A DNA stretch of 56,671 nucleotides, from NCBI GenBank assembly GCA_022925895.1, contig JAKSYS010000398.1, positions 1 through 56,671 of the forward strand, written 5' to 3'. Positions 24,201-33,559 of the stretch are shown here, piece after piece (positions within the stretch are counted from its first letter, which is position 1; every line of letters starts with the position of its first letter). Under the pieces are notes generated by a model that had not been told where the DNA came from, made no database searches, and worked only from the letters and a program-made list of their open reading frames with translations. The position numbers and the translations under genes are program-made. This DNA comes from Fragilaria crotonensis. Lineage: Eukaryota > Bacillariophyta > Fragilariophyceae > Fragilariales > Fragilariaceae.

Positions 24201-25477
24201 AGCAAAGATGCTAGTCAGGACTGGAATCGCAAACACTGGGCGTTTTGTGTTGGAGTGGCAGATCCAACAGGATGCCTTCCGGCAGGTTCTATCTTTGTCA
24301 CTGGAGTCGGTGTTGGCTATGACACTGCCAACAACAAGCACCAGATGTTTATTACTCGATGCCCCTGCACGGAACCCAGTGATGTGAAGGTGCTCCCAGT
24401 GGTAAGCCATAAGCCTGCCAGCATGCCTGTCGAAGACTGGAAACATTTATGTTCGATTAGTTTTGGTTTGGTGATTTTTGCCACCCCAAATGGCGCTGCC
24501 GGGTGTTCTTTGCCGGAAAGCATAGCCGATGGTGATCTGGATGGCGACCCGTACTTCTTGTGTTGGGATCAAGAGATTTTGCACATATCTCCAGAACGAC
24601 TCATGAACACTAATGACGATGTCGAGGATGCCCAAGATGACCTTATTGGTCAAGATGTGACAACCATAAAAGATGGAAAGCTTCTTCATGGTATAACGAT
24701 CCGTCAAGACGATCAAGGTGGCTACCTCTGTGACTTCCTGGCCCACGGTCGATGGTCGTTAACCAAGAGCGAGGTCCTCGGCGATCGTGACTTTATCGTG
24801 AAGATCCATGATCACCGAGGTCTTGGTGTGAAAGCCGAGATCCTAATTGAATGGCAGTTCGCGAGTACCCCCACGTGGGAACGTATCCATGGTTTTCGTA
24901 ATGATGAGGCGAACGCACAAGTTGTTGCGGAGTATGCCCGGGTGCAAGACTTGCTGGGGACTCGTGGATGGGAATGGACCAAAGATTTCATCAGACCTTC
25001 AGAATTGGCAGAAATACTAGAGCACGATGAGCGCGACGGGATTTGCAAGTCCGTGTGATTTGGGATCATGGTGAAGTTGACTGGGAGTCAGTGTTGGAAT
25101 TGCGCGAGAACGAGGTGCAGGAAAACCGAGAAAAACTTGCAAGGTATGCCCAAGAGAAAGATCTTTTACGATGTGAAGGCTGGACTTGGGCGGAAAGCTA
25201 TTTGCAAGGGCTATCACAAAAATGGTTGGATCCTGTGCAGTGTTACTTGGTTGACACAGATCGTCTGGTGGAGCGCAGTCGCCTTACTGAGGCTCTTCAT
25301 AACGCTTACTGCAAGAGCATAAATCACGGCAGTTCTGAGCAGGACATCAAGGCCTTGGGGCGTGCATTCAAACAATCGATCGATATTTCGAAGCATGGAG
25401 GAATGGTTGACCTTCCTTTTTACTTAAGAAAGCAAGTTCGAGGAACGAAACTACAGAAGTTTCTGCGGTTGGTGTGA
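21245..25477 (+). CDS. Eukaryotic RNA-dependent RNA polymerase with DDSSGLF repeats and two chromo-like modules
   Basis: About 1410 residues. Start is ATG 21245. One frame change near 21590 joins the serine-rich N-terminus (with basic KKAKRHHHK) to the long frame, and one near 25050 joins the C-terminus. From about 21800 to 23130 there are about 13 acidic repeats of the form DDDSSGLFSKSDDEG. The polymerase core follows. IQVRIYSKALGHFKGMLMAK and IQLPHSMLKVRPS match the RDR blocks QiR.gG.KGvl and lRpSM.KF. VADPTGCLPAGSIFV and the active-site ADGDLDGDPYFLCWD (aspartates at 24534-24548) match the catalytic loop of RDR/QDE-1 enzymes. After it come two modules, AEILIEWQFASTPTWERIHG with AEYARVQDLLGTRGWEW and VRVIWDHGEVDWESVLEL with ARYAQEKDLLRCEGWTW. 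These resemble chromo-type modules of copia-like retroelements. The end, LGRAFKQSIDISKHGGMVDL, matches the RDR C-terminal block. Function by family: dsRNA synthesis for silencing. Confidence 0.85.
21790..23140 (+). repeat. Coding repeats, about 13 copies of a DDSSGLF unit
   Basis: Units of roughly 85-120 bases each encode N/VDDDSSGLFSKSDDEG followed by a basic linker containing SQKMQKQ or similar. Copies near 22490-22930 are almost identical at the DNA level (GATGATGACTCGTCTGGCTT recurs), which points to recent expansion; outer copies are more diverged. The repeat acid patches could be kinase sites or docking motifs. Confidence 0.8.
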
Positions 25478-26164
25478 TAGTACAGGCGTCCGGAACACTC
25501 TCGTCAGGCTACGGAATGCCCCCAACAATGCAGAATCTGATAATGCGACAATAAATAATACAGTGTGAATCGTCAAGGAGGATTTGAGCAACCGACGTGA
25601 ACTCCTCAGGTTCATTGATTTTGTAGCATTTAATACTTTGAAGATAGTAACGTTGTAGCTCTAGCCTGGAATACATGGCGTACACTCGGAGCGTCTCAGC
25701 TTTCTAATTGCTCCGTCGACACTTAAATATATATATAAAGCGCCTGTTGAGTGTGCGTGAATGTTGTCAGCGTCAAGAAGCATAAAATGAGGCTTGGCAA
25801 CAACCTCCCTCACCTTCAGTACCAGTGAAGGAACTTGTCAGAAAATGGAGGCGATCAGGACGTGAAGAATACAGGACATCTGAAAAGGCTAAGAATTGTG
25901 TAATCATTCGCTCCATTGGCCGAACTTGCAAAAGTTCTCCCGCACTTCGATCGGCTTTTGTGACAGTCAGAACTAGGCTGACAAGTGTGGATGGAAAGGA
26001 ACTCGCAATCCCTTCGCAATTTTTGGGTCATATGGACTGAATGCACCTAAAAGATTGTTTTGGGGGTAAATCCGAAAACACAAAGGCTGATGTTGGAGGT
26101 CCTTACCTTTCGAAAAAGTACTCAGGGATTCCGCTCTTCTCCATTGATTTCGTCAATTGGACGT
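25478..26164. other. Intergenic between convergent RdRP and Argonaute genes
   Basis: A short plus-strand frame at 25825-26040 is open but matches no family I know, and I do not call it. Both genes end here, so 3' UTRs are expected and antisense overlap is possible. Confidence 0.4.
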
Positions 26165-29100
26165 CTAGTGCAATGGGGGGTCAGGGCCATGTCGATCATG
26201 AACAAGCATCAGCCCACAGATCGTACCTGGTAGATATCCCGATGCTATATTACCAAGTTTGACAGCATACTTGACCACAGGTACCATACGCACCGCTTTC
26301 GTTGCCGTACCATACTGAAAGGACATAGAATACGTCATTCGCTGAATCTCCTCCTTTGTTAAAGGTGTGCAATTCTCACCATTTGACCAGGGCCGCCAGA
26401 CAAAGTTTTCGTTGAGAATCTGGTAAGCAAGATGAGTTAGTACCGCAGCAGCAAGTGCCCACACAAAATAGAAACTTACGACTCGGTAAAAGATAGGTTT
26501 TGAGGTGCCCTTGAGACCGCCATGAGCTGTCAGCAGGAAATCAAACCCTGAGGAGCTCGGGTTCGAAAACACAAGTGGTATTGGATCATCAGGTATCCTA
26601 TCGATTTCGGGCTGCGGGGCTGAAAGGTTCAAGCCATCCAAGAAAGGAGTAACCGTATGGTCCAAACAAGTACCGCTTGGCACGTTTAGGACAGAATTCC
26701 GTTTGTTCATCACTTCCTGCGCTGGAACAATGCGAATGTTATGTTGGGATAGTGCCACGATGTAAGTGATGATTGGGGTGCAAAATGTGCAGCCATTCCC
26801 TTGGCACTTCCTCGCGTTTTCACAGGCTCCTCCATGACGAGCCATGCGAATATCGTAGAAAGCCTTTCGAAGCGTGGCCACCTCGCTGTTCAGAACGAGA
26901 TCGAAATTACCCTCAGATGAACCATTCCGGTAGACCACAATTCTTGATGGCATCTTGTCATCGTTGTGCAACAAATATTGGGTTGCCAATGTCTAGTCAC
27001 ACGCAGGGTTAGGTTTTCACAACACACGACGCCAACAAATTTAAATTCATGATGACCCACCTTGGACAATGCATACATAGGTACGGGCTCCACAACGCCC
27101 GCAGAGTCTTGAACGCGAAGATCAAGTGCCAGTTGAATTGTACCTGACACATCACGAGAAGCATGAGATGCATCGCCTTGATTCTCTAACGAAACTGCTC
27201 CAGTAACGATCGTCACTCCCTCTGTCCCCGCAGCTGCATTTGTTGTTAGAATAATAACTTTCGGTTCGAGAGTCAACGGATTTGGCTCGTACCTCTGGTG
27301 AGACTTAAACCCATCACCATGGTCGGAGTCTGTTCAAGCCATGGAACGCGACCCTCTTTGCGTAAAACCTGGATATCCCAAGCGCGAGCTTTGTTGCTTT
27401 TGGAGAAGAGCTTCGTGTTCACTTTGATGGCAATGTTACTGCAGCTGCATTTTTTACAAGGTTGTGAGTCATGGTGAGGTCGGCTGCTGACGAACCTGCA
27501 ATAAAGATCAACTTACTATTGATCGGGGCTTCGTTGACTCGTGAACTTGGAATGTACAAAGCATTGGGATTGAACATTGCACTCGATGTTCGAGACGAGC
27601 TTGACAAAGTGGTAAACCTGGGCATTGTCAGTGGGAAGGCGAACGAAAACAAGCGAAGGACATTCAATCTGGAATCCCTTCACAACATGGTAGGCCTTTA
27701 ACGTCGACACGTTCGCCTGCGGTATGTATTCTCCATTTTCAAGCATGTACACAAATTCGCCAGAGAAGTACTCCGAAACCCACTTCCCGTTTCCTTCCCT
27801 CCTTTCAATGGGAACTCCTGAAATTCGCAAAACGGTGAGCAGCGGGACTAGGAATCAAATATTCAAGCTGTCCTTTTTCTCGCACCTTTACCGATTGGGC
27901 CCCGCTTGTCATCGCCTCTTGCTATTGGGAATCGTAAGTCAAAAAGTTCCACTGCCGTATCCCCAACTACTGCCTTGATTCTAGCAGGCACTGGACCATC
28001 TGATTCTGGGAAAGTGACCCAGTGCGTCTCACCAGCAACATCAATCGGCAGTATCGCCTCGAAGGCATCGGCATCGATATGTCTCACAATCGCTAGGGAC
28101 GTATTCCCGTCAACTGCAGAGACGATGTTGGTCAAAAAGCCAAGACCGCTGTTCGATTGGCCTCGTAAAAAATGGTTCTTCGACTTTTCGATTGCATCTC
28201 TGAAAACCCGATTTATCTGTCGAAGCCCAAGTTGACTGAGTGCATATTCGCACAACGGATACAAACGACGACGTACTTACAGTTTCCTTCTCCCTTCCAG
28301 AAGGAAGATGTTCAGCTACGATGACCTCCAGAATTGCTTGTTCAACGTCAACGTTCCGAGGCATCTCAATGCCATGCGATGCCATAATCTCAAACAATCT
28401 TATAAAAGCAGAGCATCTGTTTTCTCCGACAACATTAGCAAAGTCTACGATAGCGAATGAGCTCATAAACGCAGGTTTCGAGAACTTGACTTCCGCAAGA
28501 TTCCAGGAGCCATCGTTGGGTACTTTCTCGTTATTCAGAAACCTCATAACAGGCTGAGGGAGCACTGACGCCTCGAGTTTTGCCGGTTCGAGGTCTGTTG
28601 TAAGGTTCAACTGCTGCAGTAGCATACCCAATTCTGGTCCACTTTGCATCTTCACTTCCTCGACAATTCGCTTCACATGCTGTAGGTGCTCCATTCGTCT
28701 TGTCGATGCGAAGTGATCGTTGAACTCGAGTACATCGGGATTGTGATCAACTTCACGCACCTTGCTCCACGCCTGGAAGAAGAACTCAAGTGGAAGCTTC
28801 TCTATGATAGGTTCATCCTTCTTGGTCTCGACTTTAACCTCTTCTCCCTGTACGACAGGGAGCAGTTCTTTAGTCCTCCTTGGGCGCGTCTTTTTGCCGC
28901 CCTTGATGATGAAAAGTGGCATCTTGGGGAAACGAAGTTTAATCTTGTGGTGGATTTCGAAGTACTCTGCGACTGTAACCATACGAGCATTCTCTCCCGG
29001 CGGAGCACCTCGAGGTTTGTATTCAAACATCGCGGATGGGTCTTCTCCATTCCAGACAATGCTATCAATCCTCACATTTCGGTACACTCTAGTGTTGAAC

Positions 29101-30782
29101 TTATTTCTCGACTTTATCTTTCGATCAATGTCGGCCTCTGACTTGCCTTCTTCCAGTAGCTTCTGTCGAAAGGCTAGAAAGGTGTAAGAAAAAAATTCGT
29201 CTCTCACTTCACAATTTGAACGTGCGGCCTCACCATTTTCTCTTGCTTCATCTGGTGGCTTGGTGTACTTCATATTCAATGTCAACTTTCTAAGCGCTTT
29301 CTCAATCTCGCCCCTCTGGTGGTCCGGAATGACATCATGCAGATTATCAACACGGACGCCAGCTATCGCTTTCTGTCTCTCGATAAGGACCGGGATAGGC
29401 CCATTCTGAGGGTGGATCTCTCGATTGAACCAATCAAGGCCCGCATCCATGGTCACAAACACGTTGCCGTTAGAACAAAATCTAACAGACTGAGAAAGTC
29501 CAATGTAAGGGAATTCAGATTTCTTCGGGATGATGCGTCTAGGGAGTGAGACAGTGTGTAAGGCAAACCAAAACAGACGCAGAATTTGTAACTCACGTCG
29601 CGGTATTTGCCTGCCAATCTGCCAAGGATACCATCGAATTGGTTTGGATTAGGATCCAGATAGAAAAATCTGGGTGACTTGCCATTGCCATACACCTTGA
29701 GCTTTGAGACCAACATGGAGTTCTTCAATGCAACTTCCATTGCCATTTGCATGGCATACATAGAATCAACTGTGTTGGTGCCTTGCACAAATCCAACCTC
29801 TTGGAATCGAACAATAAAATGCTTATTTTCGATTCTTGCGATCAACTCTGTTAGAACTGGAATGTTTGAACGAAAATCATATTGAAGTGGCAAACCTACC
29901 GATCTGCATCTGGATCACCATCATCGCACGACTTCTTCACTACAACCTTATAATCATAGTACAATCCCTTCTCAGCGACCTGGTGTCCACCAGTGTCGAC
30001 TTGTATGTCAGCTGGACCATAGCGTCCCATCGCGCCTTTTCGTTCATCTGCCGTGCCACCCATATTCGCAGCTTGGGCTACTTCGTCATCGGCTCCGTTT
30101 GCTTCAAAGAGTTGGCCCACAGAAATCGCTAATTTGCTACCATCGGTCTTTTGGAAGGGCATTGTCAGCTAATTTGCCTGTGTCAAGAGCCTGGTCGAAC
30201 ACTGTGGCTTGCACTTACCCAAAATACTTTGCGTTCACCAAACAATCTCTGTTGAAGCTTGCACAGGACACGACGGCTGATCGTATTTGATCCGTCGTCC
30301 ATGTCAACAGTTTTCGAGTCACCCTCGCGGCTTTGTCGAGGCACAAGCACATATTGCCACGGTTCCAAAAACTTTCCCTCCGCATCTTTCTTCTTCCTCA
30401 GGAGCGCATCGAAGATAGTGACGTCGTACTTGTACCACTTCTGTTGCAAGAAATAGTTCAATGTTGCGTCGGGGTTCGACAATTTAAATTGGTTCGTCAT
30501 CACTTGAATAGTCTCTGGTCGGCGAAAGTCGCCCCACTTACTACCTCCGCCTTGTCCTCTCCCGCCTCCTCCGTATCCACCACCGCCACCTCCACGGCCA
30601 AACCCACCACCGCCTCCTCTTCCTCCTCGGCCTTGATAACTGCCCAATCCTCCACCTCCTCCTCTCCCTTGATAACTGCCCAATCCTCCTCCACTTCCTT
30701 GATAACTGCCCAATCCTCCTCCATCACCACCACCAAAACGGGACCGCTTAGGATCGCGGTCATTGTTGCCGTAGTAGCTCAT
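26165..30782 (-). CDS. Argonaute with RGG N-terminus and altered slicer residues
   Basis: A multi-exon Argonaute. Exon ends read by eye: 30782-30219, 30168-29597, 29538-28281, 28216-27892, 27817-27517, about 27485-27293, 27233-27061, 26992-26480, 26419-26165. Order of domains: SYQGRGGGG-type repeats; N domain (RRPETIQVMTNQFKLSN, YKYDVTIFDALL); linker GLSQSVRFCSNGNVFVTMDA; PAZ (MVTVAEYFEIHHKIKLRFPK, KLPLEFF); L2 (NDGSWNLAEVKFSKPAF); an extra segment of about 130 residues; MID (PSLVFVRLPTDNAQVYHFVK, QSQCF); PIWI (NIAIKVNTKLFSKSNKARAW, VVYRNGSSEGNF, NVPSGTCLDHTVTPF, GGLKGTSKPIFYRV). Slicer positions: GAD of other Argonautes is GLS (serine codon 27303-27305), YRD is YRN (26924-26926), and the YAH histidine is valine (26261-26263). 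Cleavage is therefore unlikely. Four indel-type frame changes (near 29893, 29520, 27500 and 27440) are needed. Guide-RNA binding and silencing without slicing is inferred. Confidence 0.88.
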
Positions 30783-31605
30783 GTGGTTGATTCTCTCTGT
30801 AGAGAAAAGAATCTACTTGGTTGTGTTCTCTCTCACAGATAATGGCTGGTATCTGGCGTCAAGTTAACGAACAAAACACCCCACAGAAAAAAAAGTATCC
30901 TGTTTCATGCAACTTGCAACACACAAACGCAATATATGATTTTTTAGTTTACTCTGCAAACATACTGCACATTTTCCAAGCTTTGGTTGTGCTGCGCTTG
31001 GATACAGGATGTCAACCTTGTACCAGGAGACTTGTAGATTTCTTAGTCTACTCTAAATTTGTTAGTGTACTAGCTAGCGTATATGCAGAAAAGAGCGCTT
31101 TTGCAAGGTATGGAGCTCCAGTAGAAGTCCAGTACGTACGATACACAAGGAAAGCTACACATCAGGATTGCGAACATACAGTACTACTACTAGCTAGTAC
31201 CCGGAGTACAACGTACTGTATTTATTTTTTCATACACACAACCCACACACGCCAGACACAGTTTGGCAAGTTGCGAGGTGTGTGTGTGCACGTCTTAGCA
31301 ACCGTCACAGCACTCATGCGGCAATGCCACCATGAGTCAGAAAATCTGGAGTCGACACGAGACAGATGGCAACACCAACGGTATTGTTGGCATTGATTGG
31401 TAGAAAGGCAACATGAGATTGTTCGGTGCACACTAGGTCCCATCTTGCGCGTCGTTACTCTCTATACATACAGCGCGGGCAGCTACATGTAGTACTGCGA
31501 ACGGTCCCACGCGCATTCAAAAGTTCTAGTAAGTCCTTCTCAAGCGGACCGCACATACACGACATTAGCAACAAATATGACGACACCCAGTTCGATGGGA
31601 AGGTC
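30783..31605. other. Argonaute promoter region, no other gene
   Basis: This stretch is upstream of the Argonaute start. Open frames here are short, rich in tyrosine, threonine and arginine, and match nothing. It is GTAC-rich around 31130-31220. Confidence 0.4.
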
Positions 31606-31760
31606 AGGAATTTCTGTCCAGGAGTGCCTTGATAACACACTCGTGTGGAACGGGACTGGTCGCACCGAGTCCCGAGTAGTTTCACGACCCTGTAGATCCA
31701 CTCTCTTACATTGGTGAAGGAACTGAAATTGTACATTCCGGAAACAAAAAAGGCAAAATC
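31606..31760 (+). pseudogene. Decayed copy of part of the RecQ-RdRP gene
   Basis: The plus strand here aligns with 34035-34192 of the RecQ-RdRP exon 1. Shared words in the same order include GGAATTTC(T/C)GTCCA, GTGT-GAACGGGACTGGTCGC, CCGAGT and, at the end, TTCCGGAAACAAAAAAGGCA. The copy is interrupted and has stops in the matching frame. It shows that part of the fused gene was duplicated about 2.4 kb upstream in the same orientation, on the other side of the methyltransferase-like gene. Confidence 0.75.
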
Positions 31761-31865
31761 AATTTGCTGACATGCGTCTGTCATAATCTCACGAAGCCTG
31801 GATGCCTCGACAAGGAACGTAGCGAACGAAGCCAGCCTCCTTTCTGTCAAGCTTTGACTCACTGC

Positions 31866-33008
31866 TTACACCCAAAAGTGAGCAGGAATACCTTTCTTGC
31901 GAAGGTTTTGAAAGAGATTCAGAGACTGTTGCACACTTCCCTTCATGATGGTTTTCCAGAGATGCGCAATCTCAGCCATCTTCACATGATGTTCAAAATA
32001 GAAGTGGTCCACTAAATTGTGAAGTTGAGGATTATTGAGTAACTGTCGAGCCAACGGAACTTCAACGCTTCTCGTGTCTACATCAAGCTTGATGATTATC
32101 AAATCATCTTGATTGTAGTTCTCAAGAAGCAAGTTCCAGGGATTATTCCGACTGGAAACGTCTGGACTCACACCGACATTGATCCAGTGATACGCAGCGA
32201 GCAATTCAAGCGGGACCTTGTCAAAGACCATTTGACTATCACTTTTCTTAATTTCAAAGGCATAAAAGTGATCAAAGGGAAAGCCAAACTTGCGATAGAG
32301 GGCAGCAAGCTTCAAGGCTGGCGACATGTGTTTGCCCCCATGAAAATTTAGTGACGCGCCCAAATCAAAGAAGACAATACGCGACGTCTTCCTGAGTTGT
32401 TTGCACATGGCACCAAAGTCATGGATTAAGTAATCCAAATTTAAGAAATCTTCGGGATCCTTGCAGAAGTTGGGGTGGCGCATGGGTGTAAAGAGCGGTT
32501 CAATGTAACCTGACGAAGAATACGAGAGCTGCCTACTTTCATTGAAGAATCCTTGTAGAATACCGTTTTCAGGATCCAGTTCGGCTCTCTTGCATACTTC
32601 ATCACGGTTTGTTTCATCATGAGTAAATAGAGTTCTGAGATCTGGAATGCTCTCAAACGTTGCAATCTTTTCATAGTAGTTCTTCAGCTCATTGTTTAAT
32701 GTCTGAGCCGAGTTGTACATTGGGTTTTCTTTATTATTCCATATCTCGCATCCAGAAGCCATGTCCGTTCGGTTCTCCCCAGCTTTGTCGAATCCCAGTG
32801 CAATAGCATTGTCCACGAGGTATTGCTCAAGCGACGCTGGTTGATACTCGGAGGTCGGGCCAGCGCTTATTCTTGCAGTTCCGGTCTTCGTCTTGCCAAG
32901 GTCTGCACAGTTCTGATTTATGCTCCCGATGATGGTAAGTGTTGATGTCAACACCAAGACCAAGACAACCGCGATTTGCAAAACTCTAGTAGAGACATTC
33001 GAAATCAT
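31866..33008 (-). CDS. FkbM-type methyltransferase-like type II membrane protein
   Basis: An intronless 380-residue frame from ATG 33008. Residues about 8-30 form one hydrophobic segment (LQIAVVLVLVLTSTLTIIG) after a short polar start, so a signal anchor in the secretory pathway is expected. The C-terminal half has FFDLGASLNFHGG, a Rossmann-type glycine-rich motif, then FDHFYAFE, NVGVSP and IIIKLDVDTRSVEVPLARQL, which follow the order of FkbM-family methyltransferases (motifs around the cofactor and the KID/E block). No catalytic partner is known. It lies between Argonaute and RecQ-RdRP, but its membrane anchor makes a role in silencing unlikely. An alternative is a nucleotide-sugar-related enzyme. 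Moderately sure of the fold. Confidence 0.6.
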   Translation of the reverse strand: MISNVSTRVLQIAVVLVLVLTSTLTIIGSINQNCADLGKTKTGTARISAGPTSEYQPASLEQYLVDNAIALGFDKAGENRTDMASGCEIWNNKENPMYNSAQTLNNELKNYYEKIATFESIPDLRTLFTHDETNRDEVCKRAELDPENGILQGFFNESRQLSYSSSGYIEPLFTPMRHPNFCKDPEDFLNLDYLIHDFGAMCKQLRKTSRIVFFDLGASLNFHGGKHMSPALKLAALYRKFGFPFDHFYAFEIKKSDSQMVFDKVPLELLAAYHWINVGVSPDVSSRNNPWNLLLENYNQDDLIIIKLDVDTRSVEVPLARQLLNNPQLHNLVDHFYFEHHVKMAEIAHLWKTIMKGSVQQSLNLFQNLRKKGIPAHFWV

Positions 33009-33559
33009 TGTTCAGGTCAACAATGGATGGCAAGGCAAGCGAAAAAAGTGTCTGCACGCTCTCTCGCTTCGGTTCAATGCATTGTCACTCTTCACGCTGG
33101 TTGTACTGGTTCGATAGGTATATGGTAGCACATGGTACATGTACGGGTAACCTATTTGTACATAGAGTGCCGTTAAATAAATTTGAATCGATATCGCACT
33201 CTCTATGACATATGTCATACATAACGGATGGAACTGATGGGGATCGTTCGTACCGGGTACAGTCGCGTAACTTAGACGCAGAAACATACGAGGACGCCTT
33301 TTACTGGGACCCTGGTACTCCAGTACAGTACGGAGCCACCAATCCTCTCGTCGATTCCATCGACTTCACTTGCCAAGATCGCTTCAAAATCCGAGATCCT
33401 GTGCGCAACTGGGATATGCATCATCATCAGTGTGGCGTTGAGCAAGTATCTTCCACCTTGCACTTGATCGTGTCCTTAGCCGTATACGTACAAGTTCCTG
33501 GTAATATCCATTTTATTGCGCAAGGGTTGCACCTGCCTTGTTGATTACAGCGAAATATC
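33009..33559. other. Divergent promoter region
   Basis: Between the methyltransferase-like gene (minus) and RecQ-RdRP (plus). An open frame of 110 codons at 33212-33544 shows no domain. The region should contain both promoters; no motif was identified with confidence. Confidence 0.4.

Noticed and set aside
31866-33008. HEN1 small-RNA methyltransferase, which would fit the silencing cluster
   Set aside because: The protein has an N-terminal signal anchor and FkbM-type blocks and lacks a HEN1 metal-binding pattern.
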